In this document: piece after piece, positions 10,452 to 20,869 of the stretch | Layout: every line of letters starts with the position of its first letter | Position numbering within the stretch: the first letter of the stretch is position 1 | DNA from: Gibbsiella quercinecans | GTDB lineage: Bacteria > Pseudomonadota > Gammaproteobacteria > Enterobacterales > Enterobacteriaceae | Direction: 5' to 3' | Length of the DNA stretch: 64,000 nucleotides | NCBI RefSeq assembly: GCF_002291425.1 | Contig: NZ_CP014136.1 | Coordinates: 186,001 to 250,000 of the forward strand | Position numbers and translations under genes: made by a program | Notes under the pieces: model-generated | What the model saw: only the letters and a program-made list of their open reading frames with translations | Told to the model about the DNA's origin: nothing | Database searches by the model: none

Positions 10452-11646
10452 AACGTAAAGCCTCAGCGGGTTGTACGGCGGCAGCGCGCCATGAAGGGTA
10501 AAGCGTAGACAGCAAGGATATCGCCATCGCCGATACGGCGATGACGGCCACCTGCAGCGGGTTCACCGCCACCGGCAGCGACGCGCCGTCAACCAGGATG
10601 CCGAGCACCGGTATCAGCGTATTCAGGTTACAGGCCAATAGCACGCCAAGCGCCGTACCAAGCAGCGAGCCGATAATCCCGGCGCTGGCCCCCTGGGTCA
10701 TGAACACCGCCATGATTTGGCGCCGCGTCAGCCCCAGGGTTTGCAAAATGGCGACCTCGCCCTGTTTTTCCATCACCAGCAGGCCAAGCGACGTAATAAT
10801 ATTGAAGGCGGCCACGGCCACGATCAGGCTCAGCAGCAGCCCCATCATGTTTTTTTCCATGCTCACCGCCTGGAACAACTCGCCTTTACGCTCGCGCCAG
10901 TCTTGCCACTTCGCGCCCTGCGGCAACGTTTGCTGGCTCAGGACATCGACAGACAACGGCTGTTGCAGGAACAGACGCCAGCCGGTAATACTGCCGGCCG
11001 GGTAACGCATCAGGCGCGATGCGTCCTGTTGGTTGACCAGCAGTTGATAGCCGTCCACTTCGCTGTTGGCGTGGAAGGTGCCAACCACGGTGAACAGCCG
11101 CTGGCTCGGTATACGCCCCATCGGGGTAAACTGGCTGGCGCTCGGCACCATCAGGCGCAGCTGTTCACCGCGTTTGATACCCAGTTGATCGGCCAACTGT
11201 TCGCCAATGATGATATTGTACTGGCCGGGCTGCAGCTGTTGCTGCTTCACGTTGACCAGATAGGGCGTGAGCGGATCCGGTTCGTCCGGGTTGATGCCCA
11301 ACATCACGCCCACCGCCACGCTATGGGCGCTTTGCAGCACCACATCGCCGGTGGTCAACGGCGCAATGCGGGTGACGCCCTGCAAATTTTGCAGGCTGGC
11401 GGCGGGGAACCGTTGCGGATCGATCGCCCCCTGCGGGCTGGTGATTAACGCCTGCGGCATCAGGCCCAGAATATTGCTTTCCAGATCCTTTTCGAAACCG
11501 TTCATCACCGACAGCACGGTGACTAACGCCATCACACCCAGCGTAATGCCGATGGTGGACAGCCAGGAGACAAACCGCCCAAAGCGGTCTGAGGCTCGCC
11601 CACGCATGTAGCGCAGGCCAATGAATAACGCGACTGGTTGATACAT
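10444..11646 (-). CDS. lolC: lipoprotein-releasing system permease LolC
   Basis: Inner-membrane LolA-docking subunit of LolCDE, 400 residues. A first transmembrane segment lies around residues 25-48 ([26 protein letters not shown]), followed by a periplasmic domain to about 260 and three C-terminal transmembrane segments. It is the first gene of the operon, with a 577-bp spacer upstream, divergent from mfd. LolC versus LolE is assigned by order and by similarity to E. coli LolC ([18 protein letters not shown] start). Confidence 0.96.
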   Translation of the reverse strand: MYQPVALFIGLRYMRGRASDRFGRFVSWLSTIGITLGVMALVTVLSVMNGFEKDLESNILGLMPQALITSPQGAIDPQRFPAASLQNLQGVTRIAPLTTGDVVLQSAHSVAVGVMLGINPDEPDPLTPYLVNVKQQQLQPGQYNIIIGEQLADQLGIKRGEQLRLMVPSASQFTPMGRIPSQRLFTVVGTFHANSEVDGYQLLVNQQDASRLMRYPAGSITGWRLFLQQPLSVDVLSQQTLPQGAKWQDWRERKGELFQAVSMEKNMMGLLLSLIVAVAAFNIITSLGLLVMEKQGEVAILQTLGLTRRQIMAVFMTQGASAGIIGSLLGTALGVLLACNLNTLIPVLGILVDGASLPVAVNPLQVAVIAVSAMAISLLSTLYPSWRAAAVQPAEALRYE

Positions 11647-12223
11647 GAAATCCGTTTTGTTGCCGTAGCTTAAGCAAAGTGACTAAGGATAATAAAGGCT
11701 GCGCCTGCTTTAGGGAACCACTCAGCCGGTTTTATTCTTTCCGGGTGCGTCTCACCTTTACAGATTGTAAACCAGCGCGTGGCGACATGCTGGATAATCG
11801 CCGCGCCCTACCCGCCCCCCATGATTAAATTGATTAAATAATGCCCGCAAGGTGCAGCCAATGGCGTTTTGCCTATGTCAGTTTATTAGCCAGTGGGCTA
11901 GTATAGCCACAGTTAACGCCCCTGAATCCATGCCGGGCAAACCGGGTTTTGTGGTTTTCACCGTTATGCACCGCGGTGAGAACCGAATCACTGTGACCAT
12001 ATATACCCAAAATAATTCGAGTTGCAGGAAGGCGGCAACGCAGCGAATCCCCAGGAGCTTACTGGAGTAAGTGACTGGGGTGAGCGACAAATCTGCCAGG
12101 AGCAGATTTGAACGCTGTTAGCAGCGGCCCCGAAGGGGCGAGGCCCAGGGACGGGCCGAGTAACCAAGCCAACACACCTGCAGCTTGAAGAATGAAGGGT
12201 ATAAATTGATTAAAGAAAACTGA
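11647..12223. other. lolC-mfd divergent intergenic region
   Basis: A 577-bp spacer. The lolC-proximal 355 bp must carry the essential lolCDE promoter; I see no distinctive operator in it. The mfd-proximal part is occupied by the dispersed repeat at 12002-12203, leaving only 20 bp between repeat and mfd start. Short open frames here translate the repeat or overlap it and are not genes. Confidence 0.6.
12002..12203. repeat. dispersed intergenic palindromic repeat, copy 1
   Basis: A 202-bp element bounded by TATACCC and GGGTATA. The outer 27 bp form an imperfect inverted repeat (the left arm contains TTCGAGTTGCAGG, the right arm its near complement). A second copy lies at 51999-52186 with nearly the same interior, but lacks about 14 bp near the middle. 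It resembles repeats I recall from Serratia and related genera. It encodes nothing; it ends 20 bp before mfd and would form a large hairpin in that mRNA. Confidence 0.85.
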
Positions 12224-15200
12224 ATGAGCACTTCTGACAATCACAGCCGTTCCCAATCCTCCTCATCCCGTTATTCCCTGCCAGAACGCGCGGGCGATGT
12301 GCGCCAATTGGGGCAACTGACGGGGGCGGCCTGCGCGGTGGAATGCGCCGAGATCGTCGAGCGCCATAACGGGCCGGTGTTGCTGATCGCCCCGGATATG
12401 CAAAATGCCCTGCGGCTGCGCGATGAGATCCAGCAGTTCACCGATCAGTTGGTGACCACCTTGCCGGACTGGGAAACGCTGCCTTATGACAGCTTCTCCC
12501 CGCACCAGGAAATTATCTCCGCGCGCCTCTCCAGCCTGTATCACTTGCCAACCATGGCGCGCGGCGTGATCATTTTGCCGGTGAACACGCTGATGCAGCG
12601 CGTCTGCCCGCATGAATTCCTGCATGGCCATGCGCTGGTGATGAAAAAGGGCCAGCGCCTGTCACGCGATAAACTGCGGGCGCAGTTGGAACAGGCCGGC
12701 TACCGCAGCGTTGATCAGGTGATGGAGCACGGTGAGTTCGCCACCCGCGGCGCCCTGCTCGATCTCTACCCAATGGGCAGCGAAGAACCTTACCGCATCG
12801 ATTTCTTCGACGACGAGATCGACAGCCTGCGCATTTTCGACGTCGACAGCCAACGCACACTCAGTGAAGTCGAGGCGATCAACCTGCTGCCGGCGCATGA
12901 GTTCCCGACCGATAAAAACGCCATTGAGCTGTTCCGTAGCCAATGGCGCGAACAGTTTGAAGTGCGGCGCGACGCCGAACACATTTACCAGCAGGTCAGC
13001 AAAGGCACCTGGCCGGCCGGCATTGAATACTGGCAACCGCTGTTTTTCAGCCAGGAATTGCCTTCCCTGTTTAGCTATCTGCCGGCCAACACGCTGCTGG
13101 TGAACACCGGCAATCTGCAAAGCGCCGCCGATCGCTTCTGGCTGGATGTCAAAAGCCGCTATGAAAGCCGCCGGGTTGATCCCATGCGCCCGCTGTTGCC
13201 GCCGGAAAGCCTGTGGCTGCGCGTGGATGCCCTGTTTGCCGAATTAAAAGCCTGGCCGCGCATGGAGCTGAAAACCGACACCCTGCCCGCCAGGGCCGGC
13301 AATACCAACCTGGATTACCGGCCGCTGCCGGATCTGGCGGTGCAGGCGCAACAGAAATCACCGCTGGACAACCTGCGCCGCTTTATCGAAAGCTTTGACG
13401 GCAGCGTTATTTTCTCGGTGGAAAGCGAAGGACGGCGTGAAACGCTACAGGACATGCTCGGCCGCATCAAGCTGGCGCCAAGCCTGCTCACCCGGCTCGA
13501 TCAGGCAGAAGCGCCAGGGCGTTATATGATGATTGGCGCCGCCGAACACGGCTTCCTGGACGGCATCCGCAACCGGGCGCTGATCTGCGAAAGCAATCTG
13601 CTGGGCGAACGCGTTAGCCGGCGGCGGCAGGATAACCGCCGCACCATCAATACCGACATACTGATCCGCAACCTGGCGGAGTTGCACTCCGGCCAGCCGG
13701 TGGTGCACCTGGAGCACGGCGTGGGCCGCTACGTGGGCCTCACCACGCTGGAAGCCGGCGGCATCAAAGCCGAATACCTGATCCTCGCCTATGCCGGCGA
13801 CGACAAGCTGTATGTGCCGGTATCTTCGCTGCACCTGATTAGTCGCTATGCCGGCGGCGCAGACGAAAATGCCCCGCTGCATAAGCTGGGCGGCGATGCC
13901 TGGTCACGCGCGCGCCAGAAAGCGGCAGAGAAAGTGCGTGACGTGGCCGCCGAGCTGCTGGACATCTACGCGCTGCGCGCCGCCAAGAGTGGCTATGCCT
14001 TCAAGCACAACCGCGAACAGTATCAACTGTTCTGCCAAAGCTTCCCGTTTGAAACCACGCCGGATCAGCAGCAGGCGATCAACGCGGTGCTAAGTGATAT
14101 GTGCCAGCCGCTGGCGATGGATCGCCTGGTGTGCGGCGACGTCGGCTTCGGCAAAACCGAAGTGGCGATGCGCGCCGCCTTTCTGGCGGTGGAAAACGGC
14201 AAGCAAGTGGCGGTGCTGGTGCCCACCACCCTGCTGGCGCAGCAGCACTTTGACAATTTCCGCGATCGCTTCGCCACCTGGCCGATCCGCATTGAAATGA
14301 TGTCACGCTTTCGCAGCGCCAAAGAGCAGCAACAGGTGTTGGACAGCGCGGCCGAAGGCAAGGTGGATATCATTATCGGCACCCACAAACTGCTGCAAAG
14401 CGATCTGCGCTGGAAAGACCTTGGCCTGCTGATCGTTGATGAAGAGCACCGTTTTGGCGTTCGCCACAAAGAGCGCATCAAGGCCATGCGCGCCGATGTC
14501 GATATCCTGACGCTGACCGCCACCCCCATTCCGCGCACCTTGAATATGGCGATGAGCGGCATGCGTGATTTGTCGATTATCGCCACCCCACCGGCACGCC
14601 GGCTGGCGGTGAAAACCTTTGTCCGTGAGTACGATAACCTGCTGGTGCGTGAATCCATCCTGCGTGAGGTGCTGCGCGGCGGGCAGGTTTACTACTTGTA
14701 CAATGACGTTGAAAATATCGAAAAGGCGGCACAGCGCCTGGCGGAGCTGGTGCCGGAAGCGCGCGTCGCCATTGGCCACGGCCAGATGCGCGAACGCGAT
14801 CTGGAGCGGGTGATGAATGATTTTCACCACCAGCGCTTCAACGTGTTGGTTTGCACCACCATTATTGAAACCGGCATCGATATCCCCAGCGCCAATACCA
14901 TTATCATCGAGCGGGCCGATCGCTTCGGCCTGGCGCAACTGCACCAGCTGCGCGGCCGCGTTGGGCGCTCGCACCACCAGGCCTATGCCTACCTGCTAAC
15001 GCCGAACCCGAAAGCGATGAGCGCCGATGCCCACAAGCGGCTGGAAGCCATCGCGTCGCTGGAGGATTTGGGCGCCGGCTTTGCGCTGGCCACGCACGAT
15101 CTGGAAATTCGCGGCGCCGGTGAACTGCTGGGCGAGGATCAAAGCGGCCAGATGACGACCATCGGTTTCTCGTTGTATATGGATCTGTTGGAAAGCGCGG

Positions 15201-15709
15201 TTGATGCGCTGAAACACGGCCGTGAACCTTCGCTTGAGGATCTCACCAGCAGCCAGGCCGAAGTGGAAATGCGCATGCCGGCGCTGCTGCCGGACGACTT
15301 TATCCCGGACGTCAGCACCCGCCTTTCATTCTATAAACGCATTGCCAGCGCCAAAAACCAGGATGAGCTGGAAGAACTGAAGGTGGAATTAATCGATCGC
15401 TTCGGCGTGCTGCCGGATGCGGCGCGCAATCTGCTGCACAGCGCGGCGCTGCGCCAGCAGGCGTTAACGCTGGGCATCAAGCGGATTGAAGGCAACGAAC
15501 GCGGCGGCTTTATTGAATTCGGCGAGAAAAACCGGGTGGATCCGGCCTATTTGATCGGCCTGTTGCAAAGCAAACCACAGGTCTACCGGCTCGATGGCCC
15601 CGCCAAACTGAAATTCATGCTGGATCTCAGCGACCGGGCAAAACGGATGAAGTTTGTTAGCGAACTACTGGCCGCGTTCCACGCGCATACCTTAGCGCTG
15701 GCCAGCTAG
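12224..15709 (+). CDS. mfd: transcription-repair coupling factor Mfd
   Basis: DNA translocase that removes RNA polymerase stalled at lesions and recruits UvrA. The 1161 residues make it about 13 longer than E. coli Mfd, the difference lying in a Ser-rich N-terminus. Domains in order are a UvrB-like module (about 15-360), the RNAP-interaction domain (about 490-560, LEHGVGRYVG), and a RecG-like motor with Walker A GFGKT near 642, DEEH near 737 and motif VI QLRGRVGRSHH. The C-terminal UvrA-masking domain follows. The ATG has no strong Shine-Dalgarno sequence; it is the only start compatible with full length. A dispersed repeat ends 20 bp upstream. Confidence 0.97.
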   Translation: MSTSDNHSRSQSSSSRYSLPERAGDVRQLGQLTGAACAVECAEIVERHNGPVLLIAPDMQNALRLRDEIQQFTDQLVTTLPDWETLPYDSFSPHQEIISARLSSLYHLPTMARGVIILPVNTLMQRVCPHEFLHGHALVMKKGQRLSRDKLRAQLEQAGYRSVDQVMEHGEFATRGALLDLYPMGSEEPYRIDFFDDEIDSLRIFDVDSQRTLSEVEAINLLPAHEFPTDKNAIELFRSQWREQFEVRRDAEHIYQQVSKGTWPAGIEYWQPLFFSQELPSLFSYLPANTLLVNTGNLQSAADRFWLDVKSRYESRRVDPMRPLLPPESLWLRVDALFAELKAWPRMELKTDTLPARAGNTNLDYRPLPDLAVQAQQKSPLDNLRRFIESFDGSVIFSVESEGRRETLQDMLGRIKLAPSLLTRLDQAEAPGRYMMIGAAEHGFLDGIRNRALICESNLLGERVSRRRQDNRRTINTDILIRNLAELHSGQPVVHLEHGVGRYVGLTTLEAGGIKAEYLILAYAGDDKLYVPVSSLHLISRYAGGADENAPLHKLGGDAWSRARQKAAEKVRDVAAELLDIYALRAAKSGYAFKHNREQYQLFCQSFPFETTPDQQQAINAVLSDMCQPLAMDRLVCGDVGFGKTEVAMRAAFLAVENGKQVAVLVPTTLLAQQHFDNFRDRFATWPIRIEMMSRFRSAKEQQQVLDSAAEGKVDIIIGTHKLLQSDLRWKDLGLLIVDEEHRFGVRHKERIKAMRADVDILTLTATPIPRTLNMAMSGMRDLSIIATPPARRLAVKTFVREYDNLLVRESILREVLRGGQVYYLYNDVENIEKAAQRLAELVPEARVAIGHGQMRERDLERVMNDFHHQRFNVLVCTTIIETGIDIPSANTIIIERADRFGLAQLHQLRGRVGRSHHQAYAYLLTPNPKAMSADAHKRLEAIASLEDLGAGFALATHDLEIRGAGELLGEDQSGQMTTIGFSLYMDLLESAVDALKHGREPSLEDLTSSQAEVEMRMPALLPDDFIPDVSTRLSFYKRIASAKNQDELEELKVELIDRFGVLPDAARNLLHSAALRQQALTLGIKRIEGNERGGFIEFGEKNRVDPAYLIGLLQSKPQVYRLDGPAKLKFMLDLSDRAKRMKFVSELLAAFHAHTLALAS

Positions 15710-15731
15710 CTGCCGTTGGCAGCCTGGAACG

Positions 15732-15770
15732 ACAACGGGCATGGGTTTTACCCCATGCCCGTTGTTTTAT
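15732..15770. terminator. bidirectional terminator, mfd / ycfJ
   Basis: A perfect 14-bp stem (15732-15745 with 15752-15765), 6-nt loop, followed by TTTAT on the plus strand. It lies between the converging mfd and ycfJ. Confidence 0.8.
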
Positions 15771-15789
15771 TGCTCTGCGGCTTGCGCAA

Positions 15790-16341
15790 TCACGCCTTAT
15801 TGTCGTCGCTACGGTTCAGCACCAACTGGCCGCTTCGATCCAGCGGGATCTGGGTACCCGGATCGCGATCCATGCGAATCTTGCCCTGCTGATCGCCAAT
15901 CTTGTAGGTCACGTCATAGCCCAGCATTTTCTGGGATTTGTCGTAGACCGTTTTACAGCGCTGCTGCACGCTGGAGGTGGTGTCGTTGTTCTGCAACGAA
16001 CCCTGGATCTGATTACCGGCGTAACCGCCGCCCAATGCGCCCACCACGGTCGCTACGTCACGGCCACGACCACCGCCGAACTGATGACCAATCACCCCAC
16101 CAGCTACCGCACCCAGCACGGAACCGGCAATGCGGTTTTCATCCTGCACCGGCGCACGGTGCGTCACCGTCACATTGCGGCATTCCTGACGCGGCGTCTT
16201 GATGGTCTCTTTGATCGGTGTGGCAGACAATACCTGTGCATATTGCGGACCAGAAGAAAACACATCCATGCTGGCAACCGCAGCAATCCCCAGAGCAGCT
16301 GCAATACCAATCCCGATACCGGCTAACATTGACTTGTTCAC
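15790..16341 (-). CDS. ycfJ: glycine-zipper 2TM protein YcfJ
   Basis: Small envelope protein of unknown exact function. The start is GTG at 16341 (then AACAAGTCAATG): AGGAGG sits 7 nt before it, and the E. coli protein begins MNKSMLAG at the same place, whereas the longer frame to 16368 would place the Shine-Dalgarno inside the gene. This gives 183 residues: an N-terminal hydrophobic segment (about 5-25) followed by a glycine-zipper 2TM domain (GSVLGAVAGGVIGHQFGGGRGRDVA... and GALGGGYAGNQIQG, about 67-105) and a soluble tail with two Cys. In E. coli comR-bhsA-ldtC lie between mfd and ycfJ; here the two are adjacent. Confidence 0.88.
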   Translation of the reverse strand: MNKSMLAGIGIGIAAALGIAAVASMDVFSSGPQYAQVLSATPIKETIKTPRQECRNVTVTHRAPVQDENRIAGSVLGAVAGGVIGHQFGGGRGRDVATVVGALGGGYAGNQIQGSLQNNDTTSSVQQRCKTVYDKSQKMLGYDVTYKIGDQQGKIRMDRDPGTQIPLDRSGQLVLNRSDDNKA

Positions 16342-16708
16342 AGGAAATCCTCCTGAAAGTATTACCACGCATTTTCACCGGGCGTTCTGCGATGGTGCGC
16401 CGCGCTTGTTATTTTGCGCATAGGCGGCACACAGAGCCCCGGCTCACGGCGTGCGCGACTCGCCGTCTGTAAACAAAGTGAAGTCTGCACAAGGAACCCC
16501 TGGCCCGCAATAAGACTAGGCCACCAAAAATGCGGGAAATCATGCCCCGCCCAGGCATTTAGGATGATTCTTAAGACCATCCCCCATAGCGATGGCATTT
16601 TATCCTGCGTTTAAGGCAATTACACACAGATCCCATGGGCATCATACGGGCGAAAAAAAACCCATGCCGCATATGGCATGGGTTGTCTGCTGGCAGCAGT
16701 GCAGTGGA
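16342..16708. other. ycfJ-ndh intergenic region
   Basis: A 367-bp spacer holding the ndh terminator at 16653-16682 and the ycfJ promoter region. No gene is visible; the short frames lack ribosome binding sites. Confidence 0.6.
16653..16682 (-). terminator. rho-independent terminator of ndh
   Basis: On the minus strand, CCCATGCC-loop-GGCATGGG (8-bp perfect stem) is followed by eight T, 27 bp after the ndh stop. Confidence 0.85.
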
Positions 16709-18013
16709 TCAGTGCATTTTCAGGCGCGGGCGGATCACGCGGTTGATACCGCCCACCAGCATCATCAGGCCAGTTTTGGTGTAGCCGTGCAGCGCAACCT
16801 GGTGCATACGATACAGTGAAATATACACAAAGCGCGCGATACGCCCTTCCACCATCATCGAGCCACGCATCAGGTTGCCCATCAGGCTGCCCACGGTGCT
16901 AAAGCGCGACAGCGAAACCAGCGAGCCGTGGTCTTTATACACGTAGGATTTCAGCGCCTGGCCGTTCAGCAGCGCCAGGATATTGCTGTAACAGCGTGAA
17001 GCCATCTGGTGTGCAGACTGCGCACGCGGTGGCACAAAGCCCCCTTCCGGTTTCGGGCAGGAAGCGCAGTCGCCGATAGCGAAGATGTTCGGATCGCGCG
17101 TGGTTTGCAGCGTGGGTTCCACCACCAGTTGGTTGATGCGGTTGGTTTCCAGCCCGCCGATGTCTTTCATGAAGTCCGGCGCTTTAATCCCCGCCGCCCA
17201 AACCATCAGATCGGCATCGATAAACTCACCGCCTTTGGTGTTCAGGCCGTTGGCATCGGCGCTGGTGACCATGGTGCCGGTCAGCACACGCACGCCCAGC
17301 TTGACCAGTTCCTGATGAGCCGCGCCGGAAATACGCGGCGGCAGCGCAGGCAGAATACGCTCGCCGGCTTCCACCAGCGTGACATTCAGCGAACTGTTAT
17401 CCAGCCCCTGATAGCCATAGCTGTGCAACTGTTTAACCGCATTGTGCAGTTCTGCTGAAAGCTCCACCCCGGTGGCGCCGCCGCCGACGATGGCAATATT
17501 GATTTTTTCACTCTTCTCCGGCTGTGCGGAGAATTTCAGGAACAGATTAAGCATTTCGTTATGGAAACGACGTGCTTGATGCGGGTTGTCGAGGAAGATG
17601 CAGTGATCTTTTACGCCCGGCGTGCCGAAATCATTCGAGGTGCTGCCAAGCGCCATCACCAGGATGTCGTAAGGCAACTCACGATCGGGCACCAGCTCTT
17701 CGCCGCTTTCATCACAGATTTGCGCCAAGTGCACCGTCTGCTTTTCACGATCGATATTCGTCATGGAGCCCAGTTGGAAGCAAAAATGATGGTTGCGCGC
17801 ATGAGCAAGGTAGTTCAGCGCATCCACGCCGTCATCGAGCGACCCCGTTGCCACTTCGTGCAGCAGCGGTTTCCACAGGTGGCTATGGTTGCGATCCACC
17901 AGTGTAATCTCAGCCTTGTTGCTGCGGCCGAGCTTGTGCCCCAGGCTGGTTGCCAGTTCCAAACCGCCGGCGCCACCGCCCACAATAACGATTTTTTTCT
18001 TTGCCGTTGTCAA
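16709..18013 (-). CDS. ndh: type II NADH:quinone oxidoreductase
   Basis: Non-proton-pumping NADH dehydrogenase of the aerobic respiratory chain, bound to the inner face of the membrane by its C-terminus. The 434 residues show the FAD-binding Rossmann motif GGGAGGLE (near 12-19), the NADH-binding motif [15 protein letters not shown] (about 175-190), GDCASCP and a C-terminal basic amphipathic stretch. The start codon is TTG, 5 nt after an AGGGGG Shine-Dalgarno. The upstream region holds a perfect FNR box, matching the well-known anaerobic repression of ndh. Confidence 0.97.
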   Translation of the reverse strand: MTTAKKKIVIVGGGAGGLELATSLGHKLGRSNKAEITLVDRNHSHLWKPLLHEVATGSLDDGVDALNYLAHARNHHFCFQLGSMTNIDREKQTVHLAQICDESGEELVPDRELPYDILVMALGSTSNDFGTPGVKDHCIFLDNPHQARRFHNEMLNLFLKFSAQPEKSEKINIAIVGGGATGVELSAELHNAVKQLHSYGYQGLDNSSLNVTLVEAGERILPALPPRISGAAHQELVKLGVRVLTGTMVTSADANGLNTKGGEFIDADLMVWAAGIKAPDFMKDIGGLETNRINQLVVEPTLQTTRDPNIFAIGDCASCPKPEGGFVPPRAQSAHQMASRCYSNILALLNGQALKSYVYKDHGSLVSLSRFSTVGSLMGNLMRGSMMVEGRIARFVYISLYRMHQVALHGYTKTGLMMLVGGINRVIRPRLKMH

Positions 18014-18344
18014 AATAACCCCCTAAATGTGAACCATTTGTTATCCAAGGGTAAACAAATAATATCCTTAGAATACATAGGGTTCGCGTAAAATAATCCT
18101 GCTATTGGAGCAAGAATAACATGCGAGGTTATTTGGTCATACCAAAATTGATGTGCATCAATTTTTTTTGGTTAAAGGCTGGACAGTGAAAATTTCGAGT
18201 GATGAATATTCAAATAGTTAGCGCCAGATCACTTTTTTCAATATTTGTGCTGGCACGCAACGTTTTCGTCTGAACGACCATTCTGCCCGCCGCGTTTACC
18301 GGTGGATCGCAGGCATCATGGCCGCCGAATAAGTTAAAAATTTG
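18014..18344. other. ycfP-ndh intergenic control region
   Basis: A 331-bp spacer between ycfP and ndh, both minus strand. It contains the ndh promoter region and the FNR box at 18148-18161. No coding potential is visible. Confidence 0.6.
18148..18161. promoter_or_regulatory. FNR operator of ndh
   Basis: TTGATGTGCATCAA is a perfect match to the FNR dyad TTGAT-N4-ATCAA. It lies 135 bp upstream of the ndh start codon. E. coli ndh is repressed by FNR from sites of this kind. Confidence 0.85.
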
Positions 18345-18887
18345 TTAACCCGCGGTCTTGAACGCCTTAATGCGTTGCAGATGCGGCGAGATATTTTTAA
18401 ATTTATGCGTCTGCTGCTCATCCCACAGGATTTCATAATACTTGTGTAACAGCGCGGCTGAACGTTGATTATCCAGAATTTCATCATGACGCGAAAGCAC
18501 AACCAGACAGCGATCGCGATTTCTTTCGCGAAAATCACTCACACACTTGGTGGCGATGTCCCGATATTCTTCCGGACGATCAATTTTGCCATGCATGTGT
18601 TCTTCCGGATACAGGTTGGGGTTGAACATTACCTGCCGGATACCGCACAAAAAACCGATACGCTCAGCCCAAAAACCCCCCAGGCCGACGCCGCAAATCA
18701 ACGGCTGGCTATCGCCATCCTGCTGAACCGCCTTATCCACCTCTTTCAGCAGATACTGCATGTCGTGCCGCGGGTGCAACGTACTGTAGCTGATCAAGCG
18801 CACATCCGGATCGAGAAACTGTAATTGCAGCACCTTTTCGTGGTTGCCTGGGCTGCTGGAATCGAAGCCATGCAAATAAATAATCAT
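18345..18887 (-). CDS. ycfP: YqiA/YcfP family alpha/beta-hydrolase-like protein
   Basis: Conserved enterobacterial protein of 180 residues; function not established. The start ATG at 18887 ([18 protein letters not shown]) follows AAGGAGG with good spacing and matches E. coli YcfP, so the longer frame to 18935 is rejected. The fold is esterase-like: HGFDS near residues 6-10 resembles an oxyanion-hole motif, and [14 protein letters not shown] occupies the nucleophile-elbow position, but with Gly in place of a catalytic Ser, so hydrolase activity is doubtful. It sits downstream of nagZ on the same strand. Confidence 0.9.
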   Translation of the reverse strand: MIIYLHGFDSSSPGNHEKVLQLQFLDPDVRLISYSTLHPRHDMQYLLKEVDKAVQQDGDSQPLICGVGLGGFWAERIGFLCGIRQVMFNPNLYPEEHMHGKIDRPEEYRDIATKCVSDFRERNRDRCLVVLSRHDEILDNQRSAALLHKYYEILWDEQQTHKFKNISPHLQRIKAFKTAG

Positions 18888-18948
18888 CTGGGAACCTCCT
18901 TGCAAGGGGGCACGTCCATGCCCCCGCGTGTTCACGCAATGCTAAAGC

Positions 18949-19989
18949 TTACGAAGCCGGCCCACTCGCATGCTGTTTGCTTTCTTCCCAACGCTCGCTT
19001 AGAGCGCTCAGCGTTTGGTGCGCCTGCTGCCAACGAGCGGAATCCAACAGCTCCTGCCGGGTAAACCGCCCACGATGATATAACCGCTGCAGCTTTTCTA
19101 CTTTGACCGGGGACAGGTTATCAAGCACGCTTACCGCACCGGCGCGGTTGTTGCACACCAGAATCATATCGCAGCCAGCATCCAGCGCGGCCTGGCCGCG
19201 TTCAGCATAGCTGCCCATGATCGCCGCCCCTTCCATAGACAAATCATCAGAGAAAATGATGCCGCCAAAGCCCAGCTCATCGCGCAGGATCTGCTGCAGC
19301 CAATACGGCGAGCAGCTCGCAGGCAGCGGATCGGCTTCAGTATAGATGACGTGCGCGGGCATAACAGCATCCAGCAGTTGGCGCTGAATAAGCTCACGAA
19401 AAATCGCCATATCATGGCGACGAATCTCCGCCAAAGGCCGCGGATCGCGCGGCGTTTCCTTATGCGAATCCGCGCTGACCGCACCGTGGCCAGGGAAGTG
19501 CTTACCCGTGGTGCTCATGCCGGCGCTGTGCATGCCCTGAATGAAATGCTCGGCCAGCGCCAGCGCTTGCTGCGGATCGCTATGGAAAGAACGTTCGCCA
19601 ATCGCCGCGCTAATATGACCAATATCCAGCACCGGCGCGAAACTGATATCAATATCCTGGGCGATCATCTCTGCGGCCATCAGCCAGCCCGCTTCCTGCG
19701 CCAGGCGGCCCGCTTCGGGCATGTCGTTCAGGGCGGCAAAAGACTGCATCGCCGGCAGGCGGGTGAACCCTTCACGGAAACGCTGCACGCGGCCGCCTTC
19801 CTGATCCACCGCCACCACCAGCCGCTCGCGCGAGGCGGCGCGGATCTGCCGCACCAGCTCGCGCAGTTGTTCTGCATTATAAAAATTGCGGGTAAACAGG
19901 ATCAGCCCGCCAACCGATGGGTGCTGTAAAATTTCACGTTCTTCCGCATCCAGCTCATAGCTGGCGACGTCTAGCATTACTGGGCCCAC
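18949..19989 (-). CDS. nagZ: beta-N-acetylhexosaminidase NagZ
   Basis: Cytoplasmic GH3 enzyme that removes GlcNAc from 1,6-anhydro-muropeptides in cell-wall recycling; its product also affects AmpC induction in species that carry ampR. The GTG at 19989 (reading VGPVMLDV) was chosen because GAGG lies 5 nt upstream and E. coli NagZ begins MGPVMLDV; an alternative GTG two codons earlier is too close to it. The 346 residues carry [15 protein letters not shown], the GH3 NagZ motif KHFPGHG followed by DSHKE, and the nucleophile Asp in [10 protein letters not shown]. It is followed by ycfP, preceded by thiK. Confidence 0.95.
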   Translation of the reverse strand: MGPVMLDVASYELDAEEREILQHPSVGGLILFTRNFYNAEQLRELVRQIRAASRERLVVAVDQEGGRVQRFREGFTRLPAMQSFAALNDMPEAGRLAQEAGWLMAAEMIAQDIDISFAPVLDIGHISAAIGERSFHSDPQQALALAEHFIQGMHSAGMSTTGKHFPGHGAVSADSHKETPRDPRPLAEIRRHDMAIFRELIQRQLLDAVMPAHVIYTEADPLPASCSPYWLQQILRDELGFGGIIFSDDLSMEGAAIMGSYAERGQAALDAGCDMILVCNNRAGAVSVLDNLSPVKVEKLQRLYHRGRFTRQELLDSARWQQAHQTLSALSERWEESKQHASGPAS

Positions 19990-20020
19990 GGCCACCTCAC
20001 TTCATTATTACGATACAAGG

Positions 20021-20869
20021 CTATGATAAACAAAAACGCTGGCGCTGCGCCGCGCTCCAGTGCAAAAAGGTGCAATCGCCACTTTGCTGCCAGCGGACTT
20101 CAAACCACAACAGCATCAGGTATTCAACCCACGGTTGCCAGCGGCGGATCTGCTGGCGCAACTGCGCCGGCGGGTAGTGATGCGCATAGTGCTGCAAGAA
20201 GCGTTGCTGCCGCTCCGGCGACCAGCGGTTACTGTAAAACAGCGCCGCCAGCTCCAGCGCGATATCACCATCGGCGGCGTATTCCCAATCAATCAGGCGC
20301 AGCCGTTCGCCATCCAGCACCAGGTTGCCGGGGTGAATATCCATATGCAGCGGCGCCAGGTGCAGCGGCTGCGGCGGCCGGGCGTGCAGGAAACGCTGCT
20401 GCAGGCGCAGCCAGCCTGGCGTAACGCGGCGGCGATCGACAAACTGCCAGTAACGGGCAAATTGTTGCTGTAAATTAAGGCGATAGCCGCAGAGCGGGCG
20501 GTGATGCAATTGCGCAATACCGGCGGCCAGGCGACCATTATCCGCCAGTTGCGCAAACTGCGCCTCGGTGACAACGTCACCAACCAGCCATTCCACCACC
20601 AACCAACGGTGATTTTGCGCCATTACCCTTGGTCCAAGGCCGTTCCCACAGCGGCGCAGCACATTGGCCTCGCGGCGGCGGTTCACGCCAAACACCGTAT
20701 TGGCCGTCTGTTCCCGGCGGGCCAGCAGTTGCACCCCCTCGCCACTAATTCGCCAGCTTTCATCACTCAGCCCGGCCACCGGGCTGAAACGACAACCGGC
20801 GGTTTTCACCGCCGGCAGTTGGGATTGAAGCAGGTGCAGCAACTCAGCTTCAGTTTTTAACGGTGCCAT
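20021..20869 (-). CDS. thiK: thiamine kinase
   Basis: Salvage kinase that phosphorylates thiamine; member of the choline/aminoglycoside phosphotransferase fold. The Brenner motif with catalytic Asp is PLHMDIHPGNLV, and the metal-binding motif is LIDWEYAADGDIALELAALF. At 282 residues it is near the 274 of E. coli. The start is uncertain: an ATG at 20869 (used here) overlaps lpoB by 20 bp, while a GTG at 20890 adds seven residues; neither has a strong Shine-Dalgarno. Translation is probably coupled to lpoB. The N-terminal half is divergent from E. coli, but gene order supports the call. Confidence 0.88.
   Translation of the reverse strand: MAPLKTEAELLHLLQSQLPAVKTAGCRFSPVAGLSDESWRISGEGVQLLARREQTANTVFGVNRRREANVLRRCGNGLGPRVMAQNHRWLVVEWLVGDVVTEAQFAQLADNGRLAAGIAQLHHRPLCGYRLNLQQQFARYWQFVDRRRVTPGWLRLQQRFLHARPPQPLHLAPLHMDIHPGNLVLDGERLRLIDWEYAADGDIALELAALFYSNRWSPERQQRFLQHYAHHYPPAQLRQQIRRWQPWVEYLMLLWFEVRWQQSGDCTFLHWSAAQRQRFCLS

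Noticed and set aside
12059-12256. Frame with GVLAWLLGPSLGLAPSG, also found at 51976-52239
   Set aside because: Both are translations of the two copies of the non-coding dispersed repeat.
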